Source: Flavobacterium sp. KMS
Lineage (GTDB): Bacteria; Bacteroidota; Bacteroidia; Flavobacteriales; Flavobacteriaceae
Direction: 5' to 3'
Assembly (NCBI RefSeq): GCF_000813005.1
Contig: NZ_JSYP01000019.1
Coordinates: 146,780 to 210,779 of the forward strand
DNA: 64,000 bases
Shown in pieces: positions 53,540-62,909 of this stretch. Position 1 is the stretch's first letter. Every line of letters starts with the position of its first letter. The translations under genes and the position numbers were made by a program. Below the pieces are notes generated by a model. The model saw only the letters and a program-made list of their open reading frames with translations, was not told where the DNA came from and searched no databases.

Positions 53540-54241
53540 TTATTTTTTTATCTGATTCAAAATATCATTAATCATTTCAATTTGTACTTTCTGAATTTCG
53601 ATTAATTCTTGTTGTTGATGCAAAATTAAATGGTCTAATTTTTCATGCATCATTCTTATTTCTAATTCTGATTTTAGGTTAATCATATAATCCTTTTTAG
53701 CCCTGTCACGATCTTTTTCCTCCTGACGATTTTGGCTCATCATAATTACTGGAGCTTGCAAAGCGGCAACACATGACAAAATCAAATTAAGTAAAATAAA
53801 CGGATAGGGATCAAAACCTTTATTTGTCAAAATATAAATATTAATGGAAATCCATAACATTATAAAAACTACAAACAGAATAATGAAAGTCCAACTTCCT
53901 CCAAAATCAGCAACTTTGTCTGCTATTTTTTGACCAAAACTTCTTGGCCCCATATCATCTTCAACAGCACTTACTAAAAGTTTTTCATCCGTTAAAGATC
54001 CAATTACATTCTTTTCAAGATTAGAAAGTACTCCAATCTCTTCAGATAAATAATTCGAAATATATTTTTCTCGAAATACATTTAATTCATGTATCGAAAT
54101 ATATCCTTCTCGGGTAAATAACGGATAAGCAGCAACAATTAATGCGAAAATTGGGCTCTGAATGGATTTTCCTGATACTTTTTCACTCTCAGGATAAGAA
54201 ATATGTGAAAGTGTACTTTTAAACATTCCGTTTGTTTTCAT
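53540..54241 (-). CDS. DUF1003 family membrane protein
   Basis: 233 residues. The DUF1003 core runs from about 122 to 195: FGQKIADKVADFGGSWTFIILFVVFIMLWISINI, then a second helix and ALQAPVIMMSQNRQEEKDRDRAKKDY. A C-terminal coiled coil (about 195-232) follows. The N-terminal ~100 residues form a separate small domain with a conserved-looking HISYPESEKVSG start. Function unknown. Convergent with DUF2752, 20 nt apart. Confidence 0.82.
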   Translation of the reverse strand: MKTNGMFKSTLSHISYPESEKVSGKSIQSPIFALIVAAYPLFTREGYISIHELNVFREKYISNYLSEEIGVLSNLEKNVIGSLTDEKLLVSAVEDDMGPRSFGQKIADKVADFGGSWTFIILFVVFIMLWISINIYILTNKGFDPYPFILLNLILSCVAALQAPVIMMSQNRQEEKDRDRAKKDYMINLKSELEIRMMHEKLDHLILHQQQELIEIQKVQIEMINDILNQIKK

Positions 54242-54441
54242 TTTAATAATTTTATAAGCTAATTTACTCTTTTAATTCGCTTTATACTAACAACTTTAGC
54301 GCTGCTTAAAATTTTTTAATTATTGCAAACAGAATGTTAATGGATAAATTTCTTTAACCAATTACTACCTCTATTTACAAAAAACACATTACTTTTAACA
54401 TTTCAAACTAACAATTCAATTTTACAATTGTGACAAAAAAT

Positions 54442-55221
54442 ATGATTATCCAAAATATAAATGCTTTAAAGAGCCACACTACTATAAACTACGGAATCAA
54501 AACTAAGACGGAAGATTTTACAGAGAAGCTATTTTATACTTTATTCGACTCTAATGCTCCTTTAGACAAAAGCATCAATGAACTTGAAAAATGCTTTAAA
54601 GAAATTGCGATAATAGCTTGCAAAAAATCAGAAAATTCCTGTGAATCGATTTGGGAACAGTTTCTAGAAAAACTACCTACTGTTTTGGAAAAATTAATTC
54701 AAGACGCAACATATATTTTAGAGAATGATCCTGCATCAAATAGCATCGAAGAAGTATACTTGGCTTATCCCGGTTTTTATGCTATTGCAATATATAGATT
54801 AAGTCACGAATTATATAAACTGGACTTATTACTGTTTTCAAGATTAATGAGTGAATATGCTCATCGAATTACCGGAACTGATATTCATGCAGGTGCAACA
54901 ATTGCTTCTCCGTTTTTTATCGATCACGCAACAGGAATTGTAATAGGTGAAACGACGATTATAAAAAAACATGTGAAAATATACCAAGGTGTAACTTTAG
55001 GAGCATTAAGCATAGCCAAAGAAATGAAAAATGCAAAAAGACACCCTACTGTCGAAGAAAATGTTTGCATTTATGCTAATGCTACAATATTAGGAGGAGA
55101 AACCACTATTGGCAAAGACAGTATTATTGGCGGAAATGCGTGGATTACTAAATCTATCCCAGAAAAATCTATCGTAACCAATACCACCACAACCGAAGTT
55201 AAAGTAAAAGAAAAAAGATAA
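54442..55221 (+). CDS. cysE: Serine O-acetyltransferase
   Basis: 259 residues. N-terminal helical part, then hexapeptide beta-helix with GTDIHAGATIASPFFIDHATGIVIGETTIIKKHVKIYQGVTLGALS, the CysE/EpsC active-site region with His and Asp. It makes O-acetylserine for cysteine synthesis. The cysteine synthase gene follows after 2 nt, so the pair forms a complete serine-to-cysteine step. The ATG at 54442 is preferred to a GTG at 54430; both give nearly the same protein. Confidence 0.92.
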   Translation: MIIQNINALKSHTTINYGIKTKTEDFTEKLFYTLFDSNAPLDKSINELEKCFKEIAIIACKKSENSCESIWEQFLEKLPTVLEKLIQDATYILENDPASNSIEEVYLAYPGFYAIAIYRLSHELYKLDLLLFSRLMSEYAHRITGTDIHAGATIASPFFIDHATGIVIGETTIIKKHVKIYQGVTLGALSIAKEMKNAKRHPTVEENVCIYANATILGGETTIGKDSIIGGNAWITKSIPEKSIVTNTTTTEVKVKEKR

Positions 55222-55223
55222 TT

Positions 55224-56111
55224 ATGAACACTCATACATTAGTAAACCTGATAGGAAATACTCCCTTGATGGAAACAGTGAATTTAGTCAAAAATAAAAA
55301 CGTCAAACTTTTATTAAAGCTTGAAGGAAATAATCCTGGCGGCAGTGTAAAAGATAGAGCAGCATATAATATGATCTTTTCAGCTATGGAGAGAGGCGAT
55401 ATTAAAAAAGGCGATAAACTTATTGAACCTACAAGTGGTAATACCGGAATTGCACTTGCAATGATCGCACAATTAATGGGTATTGATATCGAATTGATAC
55501 TTCCTGAGGATTCTACCAAAGAACGCGTACAAACTATGCGTGCTTATGGCGCTACAGTTATTTTAACGCCTGCTAGCGAAGGAATAATCGGCTCAAGAGA
55601 TTATGCCGAAAGAAAAGTTGCCGAAGGTGGTTATATTATGCTAAATCAGTTTGCAAACGATGATAACTGGAAAGCACATTACAAAACCACTGGTCCAGAA
55701 ATCTGGAATGATACCGATGGAAAAGTAACTCATTTTGTTTCGGCAATGGGAACCACTGGAACTATTATTGGCACATCAACTTATCTTAAAGAGAAGAATG
55801 CCAATATTCAAATTATTGGAGCACAACCAAGCGATGGTTCTCAAATTCCAGGAATAAGAAAATGGCCAATAGAATATTTACCAAAAATATTTGATGCTAA
55901 AAAAGTAGATACTATTGTAGATGTAAGCGAACAAGAAGCACGCGATATGACAAAAAGATTAGCGCTAGAAGAAGGTGTCTTTGCAGGAATGAGTAGCGGA
56001 GGCTCTGTAGCTGTAGCTCTAAAAATTGCTAACCAACTAGAATCTGGGGTAATTGTTGCTGTAATCTGTGATCGTGGTGATCGTTATCTATCTTCAGATT
56101 TATTTGATTGA
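55224..56111 (+). CDS. cysM: Cysteine synthase
   Basis: 295 residues. The PLP lysine is K43 in NNPGGSVKDRAA; TSGNTGIAL binds substrate and phosphate and the GTTGTIIGT loop is present. The shorter length and the motif IIGAQPSDGSQIPGIRKWP suggest the CysM (B) form, which may also accept thiosulfate. It forms an operon with cysE with a 2-nt gap. A second, more distant family member is at 5362. Confidence 0.92.
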   Translation: MNTHTLVNLIGNTPLMETVNLVKNKNVKLLLKLEGNNPGGSVKDRAAYNMIFSAMERGDIKKGDKLIEPTSGNTGIALAMIAQLMGIDIELILPEDSTKERVQTMRAYGATVILTPASEGIIGSRDYAERKVAEGGYIMLNQFANDDNWKAHYKTTGPEIWNDTDGKVTHFVSAMGTTGTIIGTSTYLKEKNANIQIIGAQPSDGSQIPGIRKWPIEYLPKIFDAKKVDTIVDVSEQEARDMTKRLALEEGVFAGMSSGGSVAVALKIANQLESGVIVAVICDRGDRYLSSDLFD

Positions 56112-56285
56112 CAGAAAAGGTTCAAAGTTGCAAAGGTTCTGAGGTACTAAGGTTTTAAAAGCTTGCTACAAAAAAATCTTTGCAACTTTGTTTTCTTAGA
56201 ACCTTAAAAAAAGATACAAAATTGCAAAGACTCTGGACTTGACACAAAAAAACTTTGAACCTTTGTTACTCAGAACCTTTGAACC
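56112..56285. repeat. Intergenic palindromic AAAGGTTC repeat element, copy B
   Basis: Fills the whole gap between convergent cysM and a histidine kinase gene. Left half carries AAAGGTTCAAAGTTGCAAAGGTTCTG-type words, right half their complements (ACTTTGAACCTTTG, AGAACCTTTGAACCTT), so it folds as a long imperfect hairpin. Same word family as copies at 8994 and 60619. Confidence 0.7.
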
Positions 56286-57359
56286 TTAAAAACTAAGTTT
56301 CTCAGAATCATTATAAGAAAAGACAATTGTAAAAGTCGCTCCTTTATTTCTCCCAAGGCTCATTGCACTTAGTTTACCTCCATTCTTATCGATTATCTTT
56401 TTACATAAATACAATCCAATTCCTGTAGAAGTTTCATTGGCAGTTCCTAATTTACTCATTTTCGTAAATTTTTTAAACAACTCTTCGATTCGACTCTGGT
56501 CAAAACCAGTCCCATTATCCGAAACAGTAAAAACCAACTCCTCATTATCCTCAAAAATACGCAATAAGATTTCGCTTCCAGAATAAGAAAACTTTATGGC
56601 ATTACTAATCAAGTTCACAAGAACCTGAATTAGCAACCCTTCATCTATTTTAAGTACAGCTTCATCAACTGTAATATCCGAAACCAACTTAATATTTTTT
56701 TGTGCCAAAAGCTGTGATACTTGTTCTCTTACAGCTGGAAGAATTGGCGCTATTTGAATTGTTTTGATTACCGAACTCGATTTAGCAATTTCATCTTGTT
56801 GTTTTAATAATTTAATGAAATTTTCGATATATCGAAACTGCAAATCTGTCGATTCACAAATTAATTCAGCCATATTTTTAACCGATTCTGACGGGTTCTC
56901 TTCTATAATAAGCTTTGCTAGTCCCTGAGGGTTTCCTGCAAAATTTCTTAAATCATGAGAAATCATATAAATCAAATCTTGCTTTTCATTTATAAAACTC
57001 TCCGCTTCATCAATAGATTCCTGAATATTACGCATTAGTAATCCTGCCTCATCCTCATATAGAGATGGCAAAACTGATAACTTTCGGGCTGTTCTGTAAT
57101 TATCCAATGCTTTAGATGCAACAACAATTGGTTTTATTAATTGAGTTATTACCACCAATGTAACCAAAGTTGCAAATAAGGTCATGATTAAAGAAAAAAT
57201 CAAAATAGAATTGGCCGAAATTGTATTGTTACCATAAAGGACAAAAAACAAAATTCCGATTAACGGAATATGAATGCCTATAAAAGCAACAAAAAGAAAT
57301 TTAAACGCATAGCTTTTCTTCAAAAAACTAATCTTCGACAAGATGTGATACAACTTCAT
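56286..57359 (-). CDS. Membrane-bound sensor histidine kinase
   Basis: 357 residues: two N-terminal membrane helices (about 20-42 and 48-74), a linker in HAMP position, phosphoacceptor H135 in YMISHDLRNFAGNP, and the ATPase boxes N (LVNLISNAIKFSYSG), G1 (VSDNGTGFDQ) and G2 (GTANETSTGIGLYLCKKII). The loop between the helices is very short, so it probably senses within the membrane or cytoplasm. No response regulator is adjacent, making it an orphan kinase. Confidence 0.9.
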   Translation of the reverse strand: MKLYHILSKISFLKKSYAFKFLFVAFIGIHIPLIGILFFVLYGNNTISANSILIFSLIMTLFATLVTLVVITQLIKPIVVASKALDNYRTARKLSVLPSLYEDEAGLLMRNIQESIDEAESFINEKQDLIYMISHDLRNFAGNPQGLAKLIIEENPSESVKNMAELICESTDLQFRYIENFIKLLKQQDEIAKSSSVIKTIQIAPILPAVREQVSQLLAQKNIKLVSDITVDEAVLKIDEGLLIQVLVNLISNAIKFSYSGSEILLRIFEDNEELVFTVSDNGTGFDQSRIEELFKKFTKMSKLGTANETSTGIGLYLCKKIIDKNGGKLSAMSLGRNKGATFTIVFSYNDSEKLSF

Positions 57360-57503
57360 AAAAATAGTGTAAGTTCCTGATAAGCCATAGAATTTGGGGT
57401 TCTAGATTAAAACAAAGTTAACTTTTAAACACAAAATAAATGTTAAATAAAAGAAATTGATAAAATTTTTCCGAAATTAAATTTATAAAAGTTTACAAAC
57501 CCT

Positions 57504-57511
57504 TATTTTTG
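57504..57511 (+). promoter_or_regulatory. -7 box immediately before rlmD
   Basis: TATTTTTG, a perfect TAnnTTTG, ending 4 nt before the ATG at 57516. Transcription would start at about the first base of the start codon, implying a leaderless mRNA. Confidence 0.5.
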
Positions 57512-57515
57512 CGCT

Positions 57516-58928
57516 ATGGGAAGAAAAAATACAGACAAAGTTGTCTTTCATCAAATACAAGTCCTTGATGCTGGAGCAAAAGGCGTATCGGTAGCAAAAG
57601 CTCCCGACGGAAAAGTAATATTTATCCCGAACGTAGTTCCGGGAGATGTGGTAGATGTACAAACCTTTAAGAAACGCAAAGCGTATTATGAAGGAAAAGC
57701 CGTGAAATTTCATGAATTATCAGAACATCGCATAGAACCAATTTGCGAGCATTTTGGTGTTTGTGGAGGATGTAAATGGCAAAACATGAAGTACAGCCAA
57801 CAGTTGTACTACAAGCAAAATGAGGTTAAAAATCACTTACAACGTATAGGAAAAATTGAACTTCCAGAATTTGAAAATATTTTAGGTTCAGAAAAACAGT
57901 TTTTTTACAGAAACAAAATGGAATTTTCATTTTCGAATAGCCGTTGGTTAACCGAAAAAGAAATTGATAGTACCGAAGATTTAGGGAATCGTAATGCATT
58001 AGGTTTTCATATTCCTAAAATGTGGGATAAAATTCTAGACATTAATAAATGTCATCTGCAAGAAGATCCATCAAATGCAATTAGAAACGAAATCAGAGCT
58101 TTTGCTAATGAACATAACTTAGCTTTTTTTAATCCAAGAGAACATTCTGGTTTATTAAGAACATTTATGATTCGTACTGCTTCAACTGGAGAGATCATGG
58201 TATTGATTCAGTTTTTTGAAGAAGATAAGGCTAACCGAGAATTACTTTTAGATCATCTTTATGATAAATTTCCAGAAATAACATCGCTACAATATGTTGT
58301 AAACGGAAAAGCTAACGATACAATTTACGATCAGGATGTAAAACTATATAAAGGTAGAAATTACATTCTGGAAGAAATGGAAGGTTTAAAATTTAGCATC
58401 AATGCAAAATCTTTTTACCAAACCAATTCTGATCAAGCATATGAGTTATACAAAATCACTCGTGATTTTGCAGGTCTTTCTGGTCACGAAACAGTTTATG
58501 ACCTTTACACAGGGACTGGAACAATAGCACAGTTCGTATCTAAAAAAGCTAAAAAAGTAATTGGTGTAGAAAGTGTTCCAGAAGCAATTCTAGATGCTAA
58601 AGCAAATGCAGAACGCAATAATATTACCAATTGTGAGTTTTTTGTTGGAGACATGAAAGTTGTATTTAACGAAAGTTTTATTGCCACACATGGTAAACCA
58701 GATGTTATTATTACTGATCCACCTCGTGACGGAATGCATAAAGATGTAATTGAACAAATTATGAAAATTGCTCCAGAAAAGGTAGTTTATGTAAGCTGTA
58801 ACTCGGCTACACAAGCACGTGATTTGGCATTAATGGACGAAAAATACAAAGTAACTCGCGTAAGACCAGTAGATATGTTCCCGCAGACACATCACGTAGA
58901 AAATGTTGTACTTTTGGAACTTCGCTAA
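57516..58928 (+). CDS. rlmD: 23S rRNA (uracil-5-)-methyltransferase, RlmD/RumA family
   Basis: 470 residues. N-terminal TRAM domain (about 1-68), then Fe-S cysteines C77, C83 and C86 (CEHFGVCGGC) with a fourth near 172, then the SAM domain with DLYTGTGTIAQF, TDPPRDGM and the nucleophile in VSCNSATQARDL. It forms 5-methyluridine in 23S rRNA (position 1939 in E. coli). It is followed by the DUF6452/DUF6048 pair, a conserved flavobacterial neighbourhood by recall. Probable leaderless mRNA. Confidence 0.92.
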   Translation: MGRKNTDKVVFHQIQVLDAGAKGVSVAKAPDGKVIFIPNVVPGDVVDVQTFKKRKAYYEGKAVKFHELSEHRIEPICEHFGVCGGCKWQNMKYSQQLYYKQNEVKNHLQRIGKIELPEFENILGSEKQFFYRNKMEFSFSNSRWLTEKEIDSTEDLGNRNALGFHIPKMWDKILDINKCHLQEDPSNAIRNEIRAFANEHNLAFFNPREHSGLLRTFMIRTASTGEIMVLIQFFEEDKANRELLLDHLYDKFPEITSLQYVVNGKANDTIYDQDVKLYKGRNYILEEMEGLKFSINAKSFYQTNSDQAYELYKITRDFAGLSGHETVYDLYTGTGTIAQFVSKKAKKVIGVESVPEAILDAKANAERNNITNCEFFVGDMKVVFNESFIATHGKPDVIITDPPRDGMHKDVIEQIMKIAPEKVVYVSCNSATQARDLALMDEKYKVTRVRPVDMFPQTHHVENVVLLELR

Positions 58929-58973
58929 GTTCTAGTTAACAAAAACGCGTGAAGCATAAATCACAAACAATAA

Positions 58974-59516
58974 ATGAAAAAAATACTTTTTATAATAATC
59001 ATAATTGCCTTCACTTTTTCAGGATGTGAGAAAGATGATATTTGTGATGCTAATACACCTACGACACCTCGATTGGTAATTTCTTTTTTTGACCGTGATA
59101 ATACTACAGTTCCTAAAACCGTAAGAAACCTAAAAGTGATTGGCGAAGGGATGACTGAAGGTATTGTCTTTAATGAAAAGGCTCTTATCGAGGCAGACAA
59201 ATACATCACTAATGGAAATACTATTTCTATACCGCTTAAAACAAATGCCGAAAGCACAACGTATCGTTTTATTTTAAATTACAATGATCCAAATACGGCT
59301 TTGATAAACGAAGATAGATTGAAATTTAATTATACTCATCAAAATATTTTTGTTTCAAGAGCATGTGGTTATAAAACCACTTTTGAATTAGATCGAAATA
59401 TACCATTTGTTCGCACTGATTCTGATATTGCAGAAGGATTTTGGATGCAGGTTGTTAATGTAGAAAAGTTTAATATTGAATTAGAAAATGAGACACACAT
59501 CAAAGTATATTTTTAG
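58974..59516 (+). CDS. DUF6452-like lipoprotein
   Basis: 180 residues. Signal peptide with lipobox FSGC giving Cys18. The start CEKDDICDANTPTTPRLVISFFD and the rest are beta-rich. I believe this is the DUF6452 family, found next to rlmD in Flavobacteriia; function unknown. Its 3' end overlaps the next gene by 29 nt, so the two are almost certainly translated together and may work as a pair. Confidence 0.75.
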   Translation: MKKILFIIIIIAFTFSGCEKDDICDANTPTTPRLVISFFDRDNTTVPKTVRNLKVIGEGMTEGIVFNEKALIEADKYITNGNTISIPLKTNAESTTYRFILNYNDPNTALINEDRLKFNYTHQNIFVSRACGYKTTFELDRNIPFVRTDSDIAEGFWMQVVNVEKFNIELENETHIKVYF

Positions 59517-60306
59517 TTTTTGCCTTATGTTGTCTTTGTTTTTGGTTCAAGCCCAAGAAACACCTACAACCAAAACTACGCTAACAAACAAAACTGAAAC
59601 AAAACCTGTAGTAAAGACTACTCCTAAAAAAGCAGCTACACAGGAAGCTAAAAAAGACAGCATTCCTGCAAAAACTGATCGTTATGGAGTACGTGTTGGT
59701 GTCGATTTATATAAATTAACTCGCAGCTTATATGATTCAGACTATAAAGGTGTAGAATTCGTAGGAGATTATCGATTATCCAAAAAATATTATCTGGCTG
59801 CCGAAATAGGTATAGAAGATAAAACTACCGATGATGACAGGCTTAATTCAACAACAAATGGCACCTACATAAAAGCAGGATTTGATTACAATTTGTATGA
59901 AAACTGGCTTGATATGGAAAACATAATATCAGTCGGTTTGCGTTATGGTTTCAGCACATTTAGCCAAGAATTAAATACATATAAAATATACAATTCAGAT
60001 AGATATTGGGGAGAACTTCCTCCTGAGGTTTCAGGCACAAAGTATAGTGGTTTATCTGCTAGTTGGCTAGAAGTAAATGCAGGAGTAAAAGTAAAAGTAA
60101 TCAATAATATATTTGTAGGCTTCAGCGTGCAATTAAAAACATTGGTTACAAACAAAAAACCAGACAACTTCGATAATCTTTATATTCCTGGATTCAACCG
60201 AACATATAACGGTAATTTCGGAATTGGTTTCAACTATACTGTTTCTTACTTTATTCCTATTTATAAGAAAAAGGTAGTAATCCCAGAAATAGAAACCAAA
60301 AAATAA
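59488..60306 (+). CDS. DUF6048-like outer-membrane protein
   Basis: 272 residues. Signal peptide (about 1-22, ending VQAQ), then a Thr/Lys-rich linker (about 24-60), then a beta-rich domain with repeated aromatic-alternating strands such as YYLAAEIGIEDK and FGIGFNYTVSYFIPIYKKK, consistent with a small beta-barrel. I believe it belongs to DUF6048. It starts inside the preceding lipoprotein gene (29-nt overlap). Confidence 0.75.
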   Translation: MRHTSKYIFSFCLMLSLFLVQAQETPTTKTTLTNKTETKPVVKTTPKKAATQEAKKDSIPAKTDRYGVRVGVDLYKLTRSLYDSDYKGVEFVGDYRLSKKYYLAAEIGIEDKTTDDDRLNSTTNGTYIKAGFDYNLYENWLDMENIISVGLRYGFSTFSQELNTYKIYNSDRYWGELPPEVSGTKYSGLSASWLEVNAGVKVKVINNIFVGFSVQLKTLVTNKKPDNFDNLYIPGFNRTYNGNFGIGFNYTVSYFIPIYKKKVVIPEIETKK

Positions 60307-60313
60307 TATAATC

Positions 60314-60353
60314 TTACAATTTGGTTATTCATATAACAATAACCAAATTGTAA
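60314..60353. terminator. Long hairpin between convergent genes
   Basis: Sixteen perfectly paired bases, TTACAATTTGGTTATT and its complement, with an 8-nt loop. No good T-run follows on either strand, so it may stop transcription weakly or protect mRNA 3' ends. Confidence 0.55.
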
Positions 60354-60367
60354 AATATAAATAGGCA

Positions 60368-60604
60368 CTACCCTATTTCTTTAATTCCTTTCATGAAAAT
60401 CCATTTCATAAAAAGTTTTTCACCATCTTTAGTTTTAGCGGCTTGAAATTTTGGAGACAAAAGAGTTCCAATAACAAATGCTGTCATAGGAACCCAAAAT
60501 CCTGTTAATCCTGAGTATTCAGCTACCAAAAATCGAGCTAATATAAATAATATAGCAAAACAGCCCAACTGATATAAAAAAGCTCTTACTTGTAATTTTG
60601 TCAT
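60368..60604 (-). CDS. Small two-helix membrane protein
   Basis: 78 residues with two membrane helices (about 8-28 and 33-50) joined by a tight turn, and a basic tail (KFQAAKTKDGEKLFMKWIFMKG). No family recognised. It lies downstream of the rRNA methyltransferase gene on the same strand, separated by repeat element copy C. Clean hydrophobic pattern and basic end make a real gene likely. Confidence 0.6.
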   Translation of the reverse strand: MTKLQVRAFLYQLGCFAILFILARFLVAEYSGLTGFWVPMTAFVIGTLLSPKFQAAKTKDGEKLFMKWIFMKGIKEIG

Positions 60605-60618
60605 TTGTTTATTTTTTT

Positions 60619-60724
60619 AAGGTTCAAAGACACAAAGGTTCAAAGGTACAAAGCAATTTAACAGTTCATTTTTTTAACTAAAACAAAACCTCTGTCCCTT
60701 TGAACCTTTGCTTCTCTGCAACTT
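60619..60724. repeat. Intergenic palindromic AAAGGTTC repeat element, copy C
   Basis: Left half has AAGGTTCAAAG, AAAGGTTCAAAGGT; right half CCTTTGAACCTTTG and GCAACTT. It forms an imperfect hairpin immediately after the stop codon of the RlmL-like gene. Same words as copies A and B. Confidence 0.7.
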
Positions 60725-61888
60725 CTATTCGTTAACCTGAAACTTAGTTCTCTTACTTCCTTCGTACATTTCGTATTTTACTAATCTAGCTTCTAAACTT
60801 GCGTTAAAAAGTTTGATTTTACGAGATGGTTTAAGCCCAACGTATTTCAAGGCTTCAAGATTAGCAGTAATAAACCAAGCATTAGTTGCTGGGTAATTTT
60901 TCTTTAATGTATCGCCAATGTTTTTATAGAATTCTTCCATATGAATATCCAAACGCTCATCATAAGGCGGATTAAATACCATGTGTAAAGTTCCTTGAGT
61001 CGTTTTTTCAGTATCAAAAAAGTTATTCTCTTCGATAGTGACATAATCCTCCAAGTTAGCATTCTTAATATTGTCTTTAGCTTTGCTAACAGCACTTGGT
61101 GCTTTATCAAAACCTTTTATAGTATAATGAAACTCTTTAGTTTTTTTCATCAAACTGCTTACAATCTGATCAAATAAATCATTATCCCAATCGTTCCATT
61201 TTTCAAAAGCAAACTCTTTTCTGTTAATATTCGCTGGAATATTACATGCAATCATAGCCGCTTCAGCAAGAAAAGTTCCCGAACCACACATCGGGTCTAG
61301 AAAATGACCTTGACCTTCCCAACCAGACAGCAATAAAATTCCTGCTGCCAATACTTCATTTATAGGAGCAATATTTGTAGCCGTTCTATACCCACGTTGG
61401 TGTAATGAATTACCAGAAGTATCCAAAGCAACCGAAACCTGATCTTTATCGATATGCACATTAATCCTTAAATCCGGATGTGCTTTATCAATACTTGGTC
61501 TTTGCCCGGTACGTTCTCTAAATTGATCTACAATAGCATCTTTACACTTTTGAGAAACAAATTCAGAGTGATTAAAATGTTCTGAATGCACAGTTGCATC
61601 AATCACAAAAGTCTGATTAGCGTTTATAAGCTTAGACCAGTTTACCCCCGAAATACCTTTATATAAAGCTTGTTCATTATTTGCTCTAAAAAAGTAAATT
61701 GGTTTTAGCACCTTCAATGCTGTACGCAACGATAAGTTGGCTTTGTACATAAACCCTTTGTCCCCCTTAAAACTTACCATTCTCACACCTTGTTCAACAT
61801 CTTGTGCTCCTAGCAATTGTAGTTCTTTTGCTAAAATTTCTTCAAAGCCAAAAAAGGTTTTGGCCACCATTTTAAAATTATCTTCCAT
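60725..61888 (-). CDS. THUMP-domain RNA methyltransferase (RlmL N-half-like)
   Basis: 387 residues. N-terminal ferredoxin-like and THUMP domains (about 1-155; MVAKTFFGFEEILAKELQLLGA), then a Rossmann SAM domain with DPMCGSGTFLAEAA and the amino-methylase motif NPPYDERL. The family makes N2-methylguanosine in 23S rRNA (G2445 in E. coli RlmL). The E. coli protein has a second methylase half (RlmK); here only the first is present, as in many non-enteric bacteria. Confidence 0.88.
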   Translation of the reverse strand: MEDNFKMVAKTFFGFEEILAKELQLLGAQDVEQGVRMVSFKGDKGFMYKANLSLRTALKVLKPIYFFRANNEQALYKGISGVNWSKLINANQTFVIDATVHSEHFNHSEFVSQKCKDAIVDQFRERTGQRPSIDKAHPDLRINVHIDKDQVSVALDTSGNSLHQRGYRTATNIAPINEVLAAGILLLSGWEGQGHFLDPMCGSGTFLAEAAMIACNIPANINRKEFAFEKWNDWDNDLFDQIVSSLMKKTKEFHYTIKGFDKAPSAVSKAKDNIKNANLEDYVTIEENNFFDTEKTTQGTLHMVFNPPYDERLDIHMEEFYKNIGDTLKKNYPATNAWFITANLEALKYVGLKPSRKIKLFNASLEARLVKYEMYEGSKRTKFQVNE

Positions 61889-62052
61889 TTTTATATTTAA
61901 ATTAAAACAGATTTATTTAAACTAAAATCAATCTGTAATAAAAAATTTTCGAATTTACACAGCGACATTGTTAGTCTATCACTTGCAAAATAGTTATTTT
62001 TCAGCAAAAATACACTAAATTTGCGGGACTTGAATTAATTGAAAAAGAATAA

Positions 62053-62817
62053 ATGTCTGAAGCACATAACCCATCTACCCCAAATACAAACCAACCGTCC
62101 GAAAACTGGTTCACTTCTTGGTTCGACACACCCTATTATCATATACTATATAAAGACAGAAATTATAGAGAAGCGCAAATTTTCATGGATAATCTTACAC
62201 ATTATCTTAATCTTCCAGAAAAAGCCAATGTACTTGATTTAGCTTGCGGAAAAGGACGCCATTCTATTTATTTAAATCAACTAGGATTTAATGTTCTAGG
62301 AGCCGATTTATCCGAAAACAGTATTGCCGAAGCTAGCAAGAATAGCAATGAAACTTTGCATTTTAAAGTGCACGATATGCGCGAACCATTCGAAGAAAAA
62401 TTTGATGCTATTTTTAATTTGTTTACCAGTTTTGGTTATTTCGAAAGTGACGACGATAATCTTACTACGCTAAAAGCAATAAAAGCAAGTTTAAGCGAGT
62501 ACGGTTTTGCTGTAATCGATTTTATGAACGTAACACAAGTAATCGAAACACTAGTTCCCGAAGAAGTAAAAACTGTCGACGATATTGATTTCCATATCAA
62601 ACGATACGTAGAGGACGGACATATCTTTAAAGAAATAGATTTTGAAGACCAAGGACGTAAATTTCATTTTACCGAAAAAGTAAAAGCACTAACATTAAAA
62701 GATTTCGAAGACTTAATGGAACAAGCAGGTATTTTCCTTTTGGATACATTTGGTGATTATAAACTAAAGAAATTCCATAAAACTGATAGCGAACGATTAA
62801 TCATGATTTTTAAATAG
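62053..62817 (+). CDS. Class I SAM-dependent methyltransferase
   Basis: 254 residues. Motif I reads VLDLACGKGRHSIYLNQLGFNVLGADLSENSI, followed by FDAIFNLFTSFGYFESDDDN. Similar to the UbiE/Tam-like methyltransferases of unknown substrate. The Trp/Phe-rich N-terminus (NWFTSWFDTPYYHILYKDRNYREAQ) is typical of this Bacteroidota group. A -7 box TAAATTTG lies at 62016-62023. Followed by an ATTAAACAAA repeat and the ZIP gene. Confidence 0.85.
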   Translation: MSEAHNPSTPNTNQPSENWFTSWFDTPYYHILYKDRNYREAQIFMDNLTHYLNLPEKANVLDLACGKGRHSIYLNQLGFNVLGADLSENSIAEASKNSNETLHFKVHDMREPFEEKFDAIFNLFTSFGYFESDDDNLTTLKAIKASLSEYGFAVIDFMNVTQVIETLVPEEVKTVDDIDFHIKRYVEDGHIFKEIDFEDQGRKFHFTEKVKALTLKDFEDLMEQAGIFLLDTFGDYKLKKFHKTDSERLIMIFK

Positions 62818-62838
62818 GTTCAATCGTTTAACTGTTAA

Positions 62839-62908
62839 TTTGTTTAATCGATTAAGCAAAGTAACAAAATCGACAAAACGATTAAACAAAAAACCGATTA
62901 AACAAAAA
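62839..62908. repeat. CGATTAAACAAA repeats
   Basis: TTTGTTTAATCG at 62839-62850, then its complement CGATTAAACAAA twice, at 62879-62890 and 62895-62906. The inverted pair can fold. It fills most of the gap between the methyltransferase and ZIP genes and resembles in style, not in sequence, the AAAGGTTC elements. Confidence 0.6.
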
Positions 62909-62909
62909 G

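Noticed and set aside
61737..62242. Plus-strand frames at 61737-61925 and 62039-62242
   Set aside because: The first is antisense to the rRNA methyltransferase, the second is out of frame with the clear SAM methyltransferase at 62053.
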